Below, piece after piece: positions 8,901 through 18,269 of a DNA stretch of 64,000 bases. This DNA is from Novosphingobium aureum. Its GTDB lineage: Bacteria > Pseudomonadota > Alphaproteobacteria > Sphingomonadales > Sphingomonadaceae. Location: the NCBI RefSeq assembly GCF_015865035.1, contig NZ_JADZGI010000001.1, positions 2,356,001-2,420,000 of the forward strand, written 5' to 3'. A program made the translations under genes and the position numbers. Positions within the stretch are counted from its first letter, which is position 1. Each line of letters begins with the position of its first letter. Under the pieces are notes generated by a model. That model saw nothing but the letters and a program-made list of their open reading frames with translations, was not told where the DNA came from and did no database searches.

Positions 8901-10438
8901 CAGTGTGCCCCCCCATGCGCAGAGACTTCTTCGTGCGCAGGCTTAGGATTGCCTGCCGTCGGCTTTGCGTCACCCTCCGGCGCCGCACGGGCGATCCGGG
9001 CATCGAGCGCGGCGATGTCAGCGCGCATCGGAGCAAGGAAGCTCTCAGGGTAGACGCCCATCCACAGGACCGAGAGACCGAGTGCGAGAACCATGATGAT
9101 CTCGCGGGCGTCGAGGTCCGGCATGGCGGCGGCATCGGCGTTTTTCTGGGGGCCAAAGACCACCCGGCGATAAAGGTAGAGCATGTAGGCAGCACCCAGA
9201 ATGATACCGGTGGTGCAGATCAGCGCCGCCCAGCTCGATACCTGGTAAATGCCCGCGAGGCTCAGGAACTCGCCGACGAAACCGCTGGTGCCCGGAAGGC
9301 CGATCGAGGCCATCGTGAAGAGCAGAAAGAACAGCGCGTAACGCGGCATGTTGATCGCAAGAGCGCCGTAGCGGTCGATCTCACGGGTATGCAGGCGGTC
9401 GTAGATGATGCCGACGCACAGGAACAGCGCGCCCGACACGAGGCCGTGGCTGAGCATGACCATCATCGAGCCTTCGAGACCCTGCACGTTGAAGGCGAAG
9501 AGGCCGACGGTGACGATCGCCATGTGGGCAACCGAAGAGTAGGCAATCAGCTTCTTCATGTCCGACTGGACCAGTGCGATCAAAGAGGTAATCACGACGG
9601 CGGCCATCGAAAGCCCCCAGATCAGCGGCGCGAAGTAGGCCGAGGCTTCCGGGAACATCGGCAGCGAGAAGCGGATGAAGCCGTAGCCACCCATCTTCAG
9701 CAACACGCCGGCAAGGATCACCGAACCGGCGGTCGGCGCCTGAACGTGGGCGGCCGGCAGCCAGGTGTGGACCGGCCACATCGGCATCTTCACTGCAAAG
9801 CTCGCGAAGAAGGCCAGCCACAGCCAGGTCTGGACCTGCGGATCGAAATCGTAGGCCATCAACGTCGGGATGTCGGTGGTACCCGAGGTGTTCACCATCC
9901 ACAGCATCGCGATCAGCATCAGCACCGAGCCGAGCAGAGTGTAGAGGAAGAACTTGTACGAAGCGTAGATACGGTCCGCACCACCCCAGATACCGATGAT
10001 CAGATACATCGGGATCAGGCCGGCCTCGAAGAAGATGTAGAACAGGAACAGGTCCTGCGCCGCAAAAACGCCGATCATGAGCGTTTCAACCAGCAGGAAC
10101 GCGGCCATGTACTCACCGACGCGCTTCTCGACCGACTTCCAGCTAGCGCCGATGCAGATCGGCATAAGGAAGACGGACAGCATGATCAGCAGGAGCGCGA
10201 TGCCGTCGATACCCAGGGCATACTTGAAGCCGGCGAAGATCGCATGGCTCTCCTGGAACTGCCACTGGGAGCCACCCACGTCGTAATTCATCCAGAGCAC
10301 CACGCCGAGGACAAGATCGACCAGCGTGGCGGCGAGCGCGAGCATTCGCGCCGCCTTCGCATCAAGGAAGAGACACACCAGTGCCGCCGCTAGCGGCACC
10401 AGGAGCATCAGGCTGAGGATCGGAAAACCACTCATCAT
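8900..10438 (-). CDS. nuoM: NADH-quinone oxidoreductase subunit M
   Basis: 512 residues, antiporter-like proton-pumping subunit of complex I. Signatures seen are EAGLIPMYLIIGIWGG, the Mrp-type motif PVHTWLPAAHVQAPTAGSVI and AYSSVAHMAIVTVGLF. A hydrophilic C-terminal tail of about 35 residues rich in Ala, Pro, Glu and His follows the last helix. Tandem ATGs at 10438 and 10435 are both possible starts, two bases after the nuoL stop. Confidence 0.96.
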   Translation of the reverse strand: MMSGFPILSLMLLVPLAAALVCLFLDAKAARMLALAATLVDLVLGVVLWMNYDVGGSQWQFQESHAIFAGFKYALGIDGIALLLIMLSVFLMPICIGASWKSVEKRVGEYMAAFLLVETLMIGVFAAQDLFLFYIFFEAGLIPMYLIIGIWGGADRIYASYKFFLYTLLGSVLMLIAMLWMVNTSGTTDIPTLMAYDFDPQVQTWLWLAFFASFAVKMPMWPVHTWLPAAHVQAPTAGSVILAGVLLKMGGYGFIRFSLPMFPEASAYFAPLIWGLSMAAVVITSLIALVQSDMKKLIAYSSVAHMAIVTVGLFAFNVQGLEGSMMVMLSHGLVSGALFLCVGIIYDRLHTREIDRYGALAINMPRYALFFLLFTMASIGLPGTSGFVGEFLSLAGIYQVSSWAALICTTGIILGAAYMLYLYRRVVFGPQKNADAAAMPDLDAREIIMVLALGLSVLWMGVYPESFLAPMRADIAALDARIARAAPEGDAKPTAGNPKPAHEEVSAHGGAH

Positions 10439-10439
10439 C

Positions 10440-12470
10440 TTATCCCGCGATCACCCAGCTGATGGCGCCGACAAGGCCCAGCAGCATGACAAGAGCGTAG
10501 CTGTACAGGTAGCCCGACTGGACCTTCTGCGCGTAAGTCGAACCCTTGGCGACGACCCAGGCCGCGCCGTCCGGTCCGAACCGGTCGATAATCCCGATGT
10601 CGAGGACCTTCCAGAAGGCCTTGCCGAAGGCGAAAGCGCCCTTGACGAACAGGATGTTGTAGAGCTCGTCGAACATCCACTTGCGGTACACGAAGGTGTA
10701 GACCGGGCCGATCTGCTGAACGACCTTGGACGGGAACGAGGTATTCTTGATGTAGCCGTACCAGGCGATGACCAGGCCAATCAGCATGACGATGAACGGG
10801 CTGAACTTCACCAGAGTGGGAACGCCGTGCATCGCGTGGATCAGATGCTCGTGGAAGACGAGACCACCCTTCCAGAATTCGCCCGTGCCTTCGCTGACGA
10901 AATAGTGCTGGAACACGGCACCTGCGAAGATCGCACCGAGCGTCAGGACAATCAGTGGCACGGTCATCACGGCCGGGCTTTCGTGCGGGTGATACCCGCC
11001 CGTGCCGTCGCCGTGATCAGCGTGATGCGCATGGTCGTCGTGGCCATGTGCGTCGTGACCGTGCGCGTCATGCACGGCGTGCTGGATGTGCTCCGAAGCG
11101 GCCCAGCGCGGCTTGCCGAAGAAGGTCAGGAAGACCAGGCGCCACGAGTAGAAGCTCGTCATCAGCGCAGCGGCGATACCCATCCAGTAGGCGAACAGGC
11201 CCATCGACGAACCGCTCGCATAAGCAGCCTCGATGATCGAGTCCTTCGAATAGAAGCCTGCAAAGCCGATGCCTTCAAGACCGACACCCGTGATAGCAAG
11301 CGTGCCCGCCGTCATCGCCCAGAACGTAACCGGGATCTTCTTACGCAAGTCGCCGTAGAAGCGCATGTCCTGCTCGTGGTGCATCGCATGGATGACCGAA
11401 CCGGCGCAGAGGAACAGCAGGGCCTTGAAGAAGGCGTGCGTGAACAGGTGGAACATGGCCGAGCCGAAAGCGCCGACACCGATCGCGAAGAACATGTAGC
11501 CGAGCTGCGAACAGGTCGAGTACGCGATCACGCGCTTGATGTCCCACTGTGTGCAGCCAACGGTGGCCGCGAAGAAGCAGGTGGCCGCACCCACGAAGGT
11601 GATCACCGTCATTGTCGTCTCGCTGGCAGCGAACATCGGCGACAGGCGGCAGCACATGAAGACACCGGCGGTAACCATGGTCGCCGCGTGGATCAGGGCC
11701 GAAACCGGGGTCGGGCCCTCCATTGCGTCGGGAAGCCAGGTGTGCAGTCCGAGTTGAGCGGACTTGCCCATGGCACCCACGAACAGCAGCAGCGTGATCA
11801 CGGTCATCGTGTCGAGGCGCATGCCAAGGAAGCCGATGGTCGAGCCGGCCATGCCGGGCACCGCTTCGAGAATTGCCGGGATCGAGACCGTGCCGAACAC
11901 CAGGAACGTCGCGAAGATACCCATCATGAAGCCGAGATCACCGACGCGGTTGACCACGAAGGCCTTGATCGCCGCGGCCCCTGCCGAAGGCTTGCGCAGG
12001 TAGAAACCGATGAGAAGGTAAGAGGCGAGGCCCACGCCTTCCCAACCGAAGAACATCTGGACCAGGTTGTCTGCTGTCACCAGCATGAGCATCATGAAGG
12101 TGAAGAGCGACAGGTAGGCGAAGAAGCGCGGCTTGTCCGGTTCGTCGTCCATGTACCCCCACGAATAGAGGTGCACGAGCGAGGAAACCGAAGTCACAAC
12201 GACCAGCATGATGGCGGTCAGTGTGTCGACGCGCAGCGTCCAGTCGAAAGTGAAGGCACCGGAGGCAACCCACTTGAGAACCGGAACGACTTCGGCCTCT
12301 GCGGTGCCTGCGAGATAAGGCAGGAACACCATCCAGGACAGCGCGGCAGAGATGAACAGACCAAGGGTCGTGATGACCTTGGCGGGCATGGCGCCAAGGT
12401 CCTTGTTGCCAAGGCCGGTGACGATCGCTGCCAGGAGCGGCAGGAATACGATGATCAGGATCGGGTGCAA
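10440..12470 (-). CDS. nuoL: NADH-quinone oxidoreductase subunit L
   Basis: 676 residues, the distal proton-pumping subunit of complex I with the C-terminal lateral helix. Motifs include FFGWEGVGLASYLLIGFY, GKSAQLGLHTWLPDAMEGPT and IHAATMVTAGVF. Residues about 461-497 form a loop with 13 histidines in 37 positions. Translation appears to start at TTG (12470), preceded by GGATAAGG and two bases after the nuoK stop region; no ATG lies at the expected N-terminus. Length is a little above the usual 610-650 residues, explained by the loop. Confidence 0.95.
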   Translation of the reverse strand: MHPILIIVFLPLLAAIVTGLGNKDLGAMPAKVITTLGLFISAALSWMVFLPYLAGTAEAEVVPVLKWVASGAFTFDWTLRVDTLTAIMLVVVTSVSSLVHLYSWGYMDDEPDKPRFFAYLSLFTFMMLMLVTADNLVQMFFGWEGVGLASYLLIGFYLRKPSAGAAAIKAFVVNRVGDLGFMMGIFATFLVFGTVSIPAILEAVPGMAGSTIGFLGMRLDTMTVITLLLFVGAMGKSAQLGLHTWLPDAMEGPTPVSALIHAATMVTAGVFMCCRLSPMFAASETTMTVITFVGAATCFFAATVGCTQWDIKRVIAYSTCSQLGYMFFAIGVGAFGSAMFHLFTHAFFKALLFLCAGSVIHAMHHEQDMRFYGDLRKKIPVTFWAMTAGTLAITGVGLEGIGFAGFYSKDSIIEAAYASGSSMGLFAYWMGIAAALMTSFYSWRLVFLTFFGKPRWAASEHIQHAVHDAHGHDAHGHDDHAHHADHGDGTGGYHPHESPAVMTVPLIVLTLGAIFAGAVFQHYFVSEGTGEFWKGGLVFHEHLIHAMHGVPTLVKFSPFIVMLIGLVIAWYGYIKNTSFPSKVVQQIGPVYTFVYRKWMFDELYNILFVKGAFAFGKAFWKVLDIGIIDRFGPDGAAWVVAKGSTYAQKVQSGYLYSYALVMLLGLVGAISWVIAG

Positions 12471-12474
12471 GGCC

Positions 12475-12780
12475 TTATCCCTTCATCCGGTTGACGTCGT
12501 CGACGGCGATGGAGCCGCGGCCACGGAAGTAGATAACGAGGATCGCGAGACCGACGGCGGCTTCACCGGCAGCCACGGTCAGCACGAACATCGCGAAGAT
12601 CTGACCAGTCAGATCGCCGAGATAGGAGCTGAACGCGACGAGATTGATGTTCACCGCAAGCAGGATCAGTTCGATCGACATCAGGATGACGATCACATTC
12701 TTGCGGTTGATGAAGATGCCGAGGACGCCGAGCACGAAAAGGATCGAGCTCACCACGACATAGTGTTCGACGCCGATCAC
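12475..12780 (-). CDS. nuoK: NADH-quinone oxidoreductase subunit K
   Basis: 101 residues with three transmembrane helices, the standard NuoK size. The conserved membrane glutamates are visible in ILMSIELILLAVNINLV and TVAAGEAAVGLAILV; these belong to the proton channel linking the quinone site and the antiporter subunits. Start is GTG in a GTGA overlap with the nuoJ stop. Confidence 0.96.
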   Translation of the reverse strand: MIGVEHYVVVSSILFVLGVLGIFINRKNVIVILMSIELILLAVNINLVAFSSYLGDLTGQIFAMFVLTVAAGEAAVGLAILVIYFRGRGSIAVDDVNRMKG

Positions 12781-13394
12781 AGCGTAACCCCCTTGCCCAC
12801 TTCAGGCTTGACGTTGACGGTTGCCTCTTCCGGACGGCGCGCGTTCTGCTTGGAGATCGACTGGCCACGTACACCGCCACGCTGGCGATGGGTCAGGACG
12901 ATCGCACCGATCATGGAGACGAGCAGTACGATACCGGCAGCCTCGAAGAGGAACAGGTAGCGGCTGTAGAGCAGCCCGCCGATGGCTTCGATGTTGCTGG
13001 CACCGGCAGGAGCCGCAGCCGAACCGTCGGGCGAACCCAGTTCGATGCCACCTGCGTGGTAGGCGCCGACACCAAGGACGATCTCGGCCAGCAACACCAG
13101 CGCGACCAATGCACCGAACGGGAAATAGCGAACGAAGCCCGCCCGCAGTTCGGCGAAGTCGATGTCGAGCATCATGACGACAAAGAGGAAAAGGACCGCG
13201 ACGGCACCGACGTAAACGATGACGAGCAGCAGGGCGATGAACTCTGCACCGGTGAGAACCATCAGGCCAGCAGCGTTGAAAAACGCCAGGATCAGCCAGA
13301 GGACCGAGTGGACCGGGTTGCGCGAAAGAATCGTGATCGCACCAGAAGCCACGGTCATCACCGCGAAGAGATAAAAGGCAAAAACGTGAATCAT
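12777..13394 (-). CDS. nuoJ: NADH-quinone oxidoreductase subunit J
   Basis: 205 residues with five hydrophobic segments. The conserved third helix region VIVYVGAVAVLFLFVVMML is present; its pi-bulge is central to coupling in complex I. An Ala/Gly-rich loop near 110-120 and a basic hydrophilic tail complete the protein. ATG at 13394, 27 nt after the nuoI stop, the loosest junction inside the nuo operon, so an internal start site cannot be excluded. Confidence 0.95.
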   Translation of the reverse strand: MIHVFAFYLFAVMTVASGAITILSRNPVHSVLWLILAFFNAAGLMVLTGAEFIALLLVIVYVGAVAVLFLFVVMMLDIDFAELRAGFVRYFPFGALVALVLLAEIVLGVGAYHAGGIELGSPDGSAAAPAGASNIEAIGGLLYSRYLFLFEAAGIVLLVSMIGAIVLTHRQRGGVRGQSISKQNARRPEEATVNVKPEVGKGVTL

Positions 13395-13421
13395 GAAAGC
13401 CTGTCCCCTTGGGCGCGCCCC

Positions 13422-13907
13422 CTAGCGATACGGCGCATCGGCTTCAAGGTTCGCGGCGATAGCACGCTCCCACTTGTCCCCGTTTGCCAGTAGCTTGGCC
13501 TTGTCATAGAGCAGTTCCTCGCGCGTTTCGGTCGCGTACTCGAAGTTCGGCCCCTCAACGATCGCGTCCACCGGGCAGGCTTCCTGGCAGAAGCCGCAGT
13601 AGATGCACTTCGTCATGTCGATGTCGTAGCGCGTGGTACGGCGCGAGCCGTCGGCACGCGGCGCGGCCTCGATCGTGATCGCCTGTGCCGGGCAGATCGC
13701 CTCGCACAACTTGCACGCGATGCAGCGCTCCTCGCCGTTGGGATAACGGCGAAGCGCGTGCTCGCCGCGGAAGCGGGGCGATAGCGGATTCTTCTCATAG
13801 GGATAGTTGATCGTCGCCTTGGGCTTGAAGAAGTACTTCAAGGTCAGGGCATGCGCCTTCACGAACTCGTAGAGTGTGAAGGATTTTACGAGTTGAGCGA
13901 CGCTCAT
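13422..13907 (-). CDS. nuoI: NADH-quinone oxidoreductase subunit I
   Basis: 161 residues, the peripheral-arm subunit holding iron-sulfur clusters N6a and N6b. Two ferredoxin motifs, CIACKLCEAICP and CIYCGFCQEACP, supply eight cysteines. The open frame extends further upstream, but the family begins at MSVAQLVKSFTLYEF, whose ATG overlaps the nuoH stop (TGATG), fixing the start at 13907. Confidence 0.96.
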   Translation of the reverse strand: MSVAQLVKSFTLYEFVKAHALTLKYFFKPKATINYPYEKNPLSPRFRGEHALRRYPNGEERCIACKLCEAICPAQAITIEAAPRADGSRRTTRYDIDMTKCIYCGFCQEACPVDAIVEGPNFEYATETREELLYDKAKLLANGDKWERAIAANLEADAPYR

Positions 13908-14950
13908 CAGGAATACCTCGTCAGCATCAGGTAGCCCGAAACGACAACCACGAAGAGCAGCGACGTCGGCAGGAAGACCTTCCAGCCAAGACGCATCAGC
14001 TGGTCGTAGCGATAGCGCGGGACGGTCGCCTTCACCCAGGAGAAGACGAAGAAGAAGAAGAAGACCTTGAGCAGGAACCAGATGAAGCCCGGGACAAGGT
14101 ACAGGACCGGAATGTCGAGCGGCGGGAGCCAGCCACCGAAGAACAGCGTCGCATTGAGCGCGCACATCAGCAGCACGTTGGCATATTCACCCAGCCAGTA
14201 GGCGGCGAAAGCCATCGACGAATATTCGGTCTGGTAACCGGCAACGAGCTCGGATTCCGCTTCGGTCAGGTCGAACGGCGCGCGCTGGGTTTCCGCGAGC
14301 GAGGAGATGAGGAACATCACCCACATCGGGAACAGCAGCGGGTTGAACACGAAGCCGTTGAAGATGCCTAAGACGTGGCCCTGCTGCGCGTGCACGATGT
14401 CGTTCATGTTGAACGAGCCGGCCCAGAGCACCACGCAGATCAGGATGAAGCCGATCGAGACTTCATACGAGATCATCTGTGCCGAGGCGCGCATGGCCGA
14501 GAAGAACGGGTACTTCGAATTCGAAGCCCAGCCAGCCATGATCGTGCCGTAGACGCCGAGCGAACTGATCGCCAGAACGTAGAGTAGCCCAAGGTTGATA
14601 TCGGCCAGGATCGCACCCGAATTGAACGGGATCACAGCCCAGGCCATCAGAGCCACCGTGAAGGTCACCACAGGCGCGATCAGGAAGATGCCCTTGTTCG
14701 CGGCCGAAGGAATGATCGTTTCCTGAAGGAAGACCTTCAGTCCGTCGGCGAAGCTCTGCAGCAGACCGAAGGGACCGACGACGTTCGGACCACGACGCAG
14801 CGCCATGGCCGCCCAGATCTTGCGGTCGACGTAGATGATCATCGCGACTGCCAGCATCAGCGGCAGGGCAATGAGCAGGATGCCGCAGATCGTCGAAACG
14901 AACCACGCCCACTCGTAAGACATCCCGAGGGACTGGAAGAAAGCGGTCAT
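13907..14950 (-). CDS. nuoH: NADH-quinone oxidoreductase subunit H
   Basis: 347 residues, eight or nine membrane helices, contributing to the quinone-binding chamber and E-channel. Conserved text includes IYVDRKIWAAMALRRGPNVV, the loop RAPFDLTEAESELVAGYQTE and PRYRYDQLMRLGWKVFLP. The ATG overlaps the nuoG stop (ATGA). Confidence 0.97.
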   Translation of the reverse strand: MTAFFQSLGMSYEWAWFVSTICGILLIALPLMLAVAMIIYVDRKIWAAMALRRGPNVVGPFGLLQSFADGLKVFLQETIIPSAANKGIFLIAPVVTFTVALMAWAVIPFNSGAILADINLGLLYVLAISSLGVYGTIMAGWASNSKYPFFSAMRASAQMISYEVSIGFILICVVLWAGSFNMNDIVHAQQGHVLGIFNGFVFNPLLFPMWVMFLISSLAETQRAPFDLTEAESELVAGYQTEYSSMAFAAYWLGEYANVLLMCALNATLFFGGWLPPLDIPVLYLVPGFIWFLLKVFFFFFVFSWVKATVPRYRYDQLMRLGWKVFLPTSLLFVVVVSGYLMLTRYS

Positions 14951-16965
14951 TCCGCGGCCTCCGCGATCTCTTCCCCGTGGAGCAGCTCAGCCGAGCAGTC
15001 CTGCATCACGGCGCTGGCACGCGCGATCGGGTTGGTCATGTAGAGGTCCTTGATCGGATAGGCGATCTGGCCGTTAGCGGAACCGCCTCCGGCAGGCAGA
15101 GCCGTTCCGTAGTCAGCAAGCCCCTCGATGCCAAGTGCAGGAACTGCAGCGACCATTGCGGCGCGCAGTTCATCGAAGCTGTCGAAGCCGACCGACACAC
15201 CGAAAGCATCCGCCATCGCGCGCAGGATCGTCCAGTCCTCACGGGCATCACCGGGCGCGAAGACCGCCTTGTCGGCGAACTGCACCCTGCCCTCGGTGTT
15301 GACGTAGGTCCCGCTCTTCTCGGTGTAGGCAGCCGCCGGCAGGATGACGTCGGCCGCATGTGCGCCCTTGTCACCGTGATGGCCGATGTAGACCACCATC
15401 GAGCCTGCGAACTTCGTATAGTCCACCTCGTCGGCACCGAGCGAAAGGACGACCTTGGGCGCTGCTTCAACGAGGTCGGTAATGCCGCCCTTCTGCGCAT
15501 AGCCCAGCATAAGACCGCCCATGCGGCTTGCCGACATGTGCAGGACGTTGAAGCCGTTCCAGGCAGTGCCGTCCTCGAGCGTACGCACCAGGTTGAGCTG
15601 GCTGGCGACCGAGAGCGATGCCTCAAGGCCACCGCGGCCCAGCCCTGCCCCGCCGACGATGACAGCCGGGCGCTTGGCACCCTGCAGAGCATCCCAGACA
15701 TGCTGCGGGAGGTTGCCGATGGTCGAGAGGTCGTCGCCGATGAACTCGCCCCCGAACGTGGTTTCCCACTCAGGCCCGATCAGGAAGACCTTGGCACCGC
15801 GCTTGACCGCCTTGCGCAGACGGACGTTCACGAGCGGCGCTTCCCAGCGGACCTGGCTGCCGACGATCAGGATCGCATCTGCGGTCTCGATGCCGGCGAA
15901 GGTCGAGTTGAAATTGACCGCCGCGAGGCTCGAGCAATCGTAATCCATCCCGGTCTGACGACCTTCGAGGAGCTGCGAACCGAGTGCGCCGAGCAGTTGC
16001 TTCGTCGCGAACATGGTCTCGCAGTCGACGAGGTCGCCTGCGACTGCCGCGATCGAATTACCCGGGTTGAGCGAGGCAATCGCGGAGAAGGCCTCGGCCC
16101 AGCTCACCGCAACCAGCTTGCCGTCCTTGCGCAGGAAGGGCTTGTCGAGGCGGCGCTTGGTCAGGCCATCGACCTGATAGCGCGCCTTGTCCGAAATCCA
16201 TTCCTCGTTGACGTCATCGTTGATGCGCGGGAGCGCACGAAGGACTTCGCGGCCACGACTATCGATACGGATGTTCGCACCGGTCGCATCGGAGACGTCG
16301 ATCGAGAGCGTTTTCTTGAGCTCCCAGGGACGCGCTTCGAAAGCGTAAGGACGCGAAGTCAGCGCGCCGACCGGGCACAGGTCGATCACGTTGGCCGACA
16401 TCTCGTGCTTGGCAGCCTTCTCGAGATAGGTCGTGATCTGCATGTTCTCGCCGCGATAGAGCGCGCCGATCTCGTCGACGCCCGCGATCTCCTCGGAGAA
16501 GCGCACGCAGCGGGTGCAGTGGATGCAGCGCGTCATCTGCGTCTTGATGAGCGGACCCATGTTTTTCTCCGTCACCGCGCGCTTGTGCTCGTGGTACCGT
16601 GTCGCGCCGCGGCCATAGGCCATCGACTGATCCTGCAGGTCGCACTCGCCGCCCTGGTCGCAGATCGGGCAATCGAGCGGGTGGTTGATCAGGAGAAACT
16701 CCATCACGCCCTCGCGCGCCTTCTTGACCATCTCGGAGTCCGTGCGGATCTCCTGGCCTTCGGCAGCGGGAAGCGCGCAGGATGCCTGCGGCTTGGGCGG
16801 TCCGGGCTTCACCTCGACCAGGCACATGCGGCAGTTGCCGGCGATGCTCAGGCGCTCGTGATAGCAAAAGCGCGGGATTTCCTTGCCGGCGAGTTCGCAG
16901 GCCTGCAGGACGGTCGCGCCCTGTGGAACCTCGAGTTCTACGCCGTCTACTTTGACCTTGGGCAT
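14947..16965 (-). CDS. nuoG: NADH-quinone oxidoreductase subunit G
   Basis: 672 residues, the large electron-transfer subunit. The N-terminal 2Fe-2S ferredoxin domain shows CYHERLSIAGNCRMCLVEV; then the His-Cys3 cluster region CPICDQGGECDLQDQ and the 4Fe-4S motif RCIHCTRCVRF. The remainder is a molybdopterin-oxidoreductase-like fold that has lost its cofactor function. ATG overlaps the nuoF stop as TAATG. Confidence 0.96.
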   Translation of the reverse strand: MPKVKVDGVELEVPQGATVLQACELAGKEIPRFCYHERLSIAGNCRMCLVEVKPGPPKPQASCALPAAEGQEIRTDSEMVKKAREGVMEFLLINHPLDCPICDQGGECDLQDQSMAYGRGATRYHEHKRAVTEKNMGPLIKTQMTRCIHCTRCVRFSEEIAGVDEIGALYRGENMQITTYLEKAAKHEMSANVIDLCPVGALTSRPYAFEARPWELKKTLSIDVSDATGANIRIDSRGREVLRALPRINDDVNEEWISDKARYQVDGLTKRRLDKPFLRKDGKLVAVSWAEAFSAIASLNPGNSIAAVAGDLVDCETMFATKQLLGALGSQLLEGRQTGMDYDCSSLAAVNFNSTFAGIETADAILIVGSQVRWEAPLVNVRLRKAVKRGAKVFLIGPEWETTFGGEFIGDDLSTIGNLPQHVWDALQGAKRPAVIVGGAGLGRGGLEASLSVASQLNLVRTLEDGTAWNGFNVLHMSASRMGGLMLGYAQKGGITDLVEAAPKVVLSLGADEVDYTKFAGSMVVYIGHHGDKGAHAADVILPAAAYTEKSGTYVNTEGRVQFADKAVFAPGDAREDWTILRAMADAFGVSVGFDSFDELRAAMVAAVPALGIEGLADYGTALPAGGGSANGQIAYPIKDLYMTNPIARASAVMQDCSAELLHGEEIAEAAE

Positions 16966-18266
16966 TACTCAGCAGCCTCCGGCATGTTCTCGGCGATCCG
17001 GCGTTCCAGCTCTGGGCGGAAGTGACGGATCAGGCCCTGGATCGGCCACGCAGCAGCGTCACCAAGAGCACAGATGGTGTGGCCCTCGACCTGCTTGGTC
17101 ACCTGGAACAGCATGTCGATTTCCTCGGGCGCGGCGTCGCCGGTCCGCAGACGCTCCATGACGCGCCACATCCAGCCCGTGCCTTCGCGGCACGGCGTGC
17201 ACTGGCCGCAGCTCTCGTGCTTGTAGAAGTACGAGATGCGGCTGATGGCGCGCACGATGTCGGTCGACTTGTCCATGACGATGATCGCCGCGGTACCAAG
17301 ACCCGAACCGACGGCCTTGAGCCCGTCGTAGTCCATCGGGCAGTCGATGATGTCGGCAGCCGGAACCAGTGGAACCGAAGAACCACCCGGGATCACCGCA
17401 AGCAGGTTGTCCCAGCCACCGGTGATGCCACCACAGTGCTTCTCGATCAGTTCGCGGAACGAGATCGACATCTCTTCCTCGACCACGCAGGGCTTCTCGA
17501 CGTGGCCCGAAATCTGGAAGAGCTTGGTGCCCTTGTTGTTCTCGCGCCCGAAGGAGGAGAACCACGAGGCTCCGCGACGCATGATCGTCGGCGCAACTGC
17601 GATCGATTCCACGTTGTTCACCGTGGTCGGGCAGCCGTAGAGGCCAGCACCTGCCGGGAACGGGGGCTTGAGGCGCGGCTGGCCCTTCTTGCCCTCGAGG
17701 CTCTCGATCATCGCGGTTTCTTCACCGCAGATGTAGGCGCCCGCGCCGCGGTGGACGAAGACGTCGAAGTCGTAGCCCGAGCCGCAGGCGTTCTTGCCGA
17801 GCAGGCCAGCGGCGTAAGCTTCTTCACGCGCAGCGAAGAGGACTTCGGCCTCACGGATGTACTCACCGCGGATGTAGATGTAGGCAGCCCGCGCGCCCAT
17901 CGCGAAACCGGCGACCAGCGCCCCCTCGAACAGGAGGTGCGGATCGTGGCGCATGATCTCGCGATCCTTGCACGAACCGGGCTCGGATTCGTCGGCGTTG
18001 ATGACCAGGAAGCTGGGCTTGGGGTTACCAGCCGCATCCTTGGGCGGCTCCTTGGGCATGAACGACCACTTGAGGCCGGTCGGGAAGCCCGCACCACCGC
18101 GTCCGCGAAGACCCGAAGCCTTCATTTCCTCGATGATGGATTCCTTGCCCTTGGCGAGGATGTCCTTGGTATTGTCCCAGGCGCCGCGCGCCTGCGCTTC
18201 CTTCAGGTTCCACGGCTGGAAGCCGTAGAGGTTCGTGAAGATGCGATCCTTGTCGAGCAGTGCCAT
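16965..18266 (-). CDS. nuoF: NADH-quinone oxidoreductase subunit F
   Basis: 433 residues, the NADH-binding flavoprotein of complex I. FMN/NADH motifs GLRGRGGAGFPTGLKW and the stretch YICGEETAMIESLEGKKG are present, and the N3 4Fe-4S ligands appear in SCGQCTPCREGTGW with the later HTICALGD cysteine. It sits three bases after nuoE, with which it forms the NADH dehydrogenase module. Confidence 0.97.
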   Translation of the reverse strand: MALLDKDRIFTNLYGFQPWNLKEAQARGAWDNTKDILAKGKESIIEEMKASGLRGRGGAGFPTGLKWSFMPKEPPKDAAGNPKPSFLVINADESEPGSCKDREIMRHDPHLLFEGALVAGFAMGARAAYIYIRGEYIREAEVLFAAREEAYAAGLLGKNACGSGYDFDVFVHRGAGAYICGEETAMIESLEGKKGQPRLKPPFPAGAGLYGCPTTVNNVESIAVAPTIMRRGASWFSSFGRENNKGTKLFQISGHVEKPCVVEEEMSISFRELIEKHCGGITGGWDNLLAVIPGGSSVPLVPAADIIDCPMDYDGLKAVGSGLGTAAIIVMDKSTDIVRAISRISYFYKHESCGQCTPCREGTGWMWRVMERLRTGDAAPEEIDMLFQVTKQVEGHTICALGDAAAWPIQGLIRHFRPELERRIAENMPEAAE

Positions 18267-18269
18267 GGC

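Noticed and set aside
10326..12494. A 722-codon frame antisense to nuoL and nuoM ends, rich in His, Asp and Arg
   Set aside because: Composition is that of a translated complement of a membrane protein gene; no domain or ribosome site.
14977..17025. A 682-codon frame antisense to nuoG
   Set aside because: Opposite strand of a certain gene with clear Fe-S motifs; no independent support.
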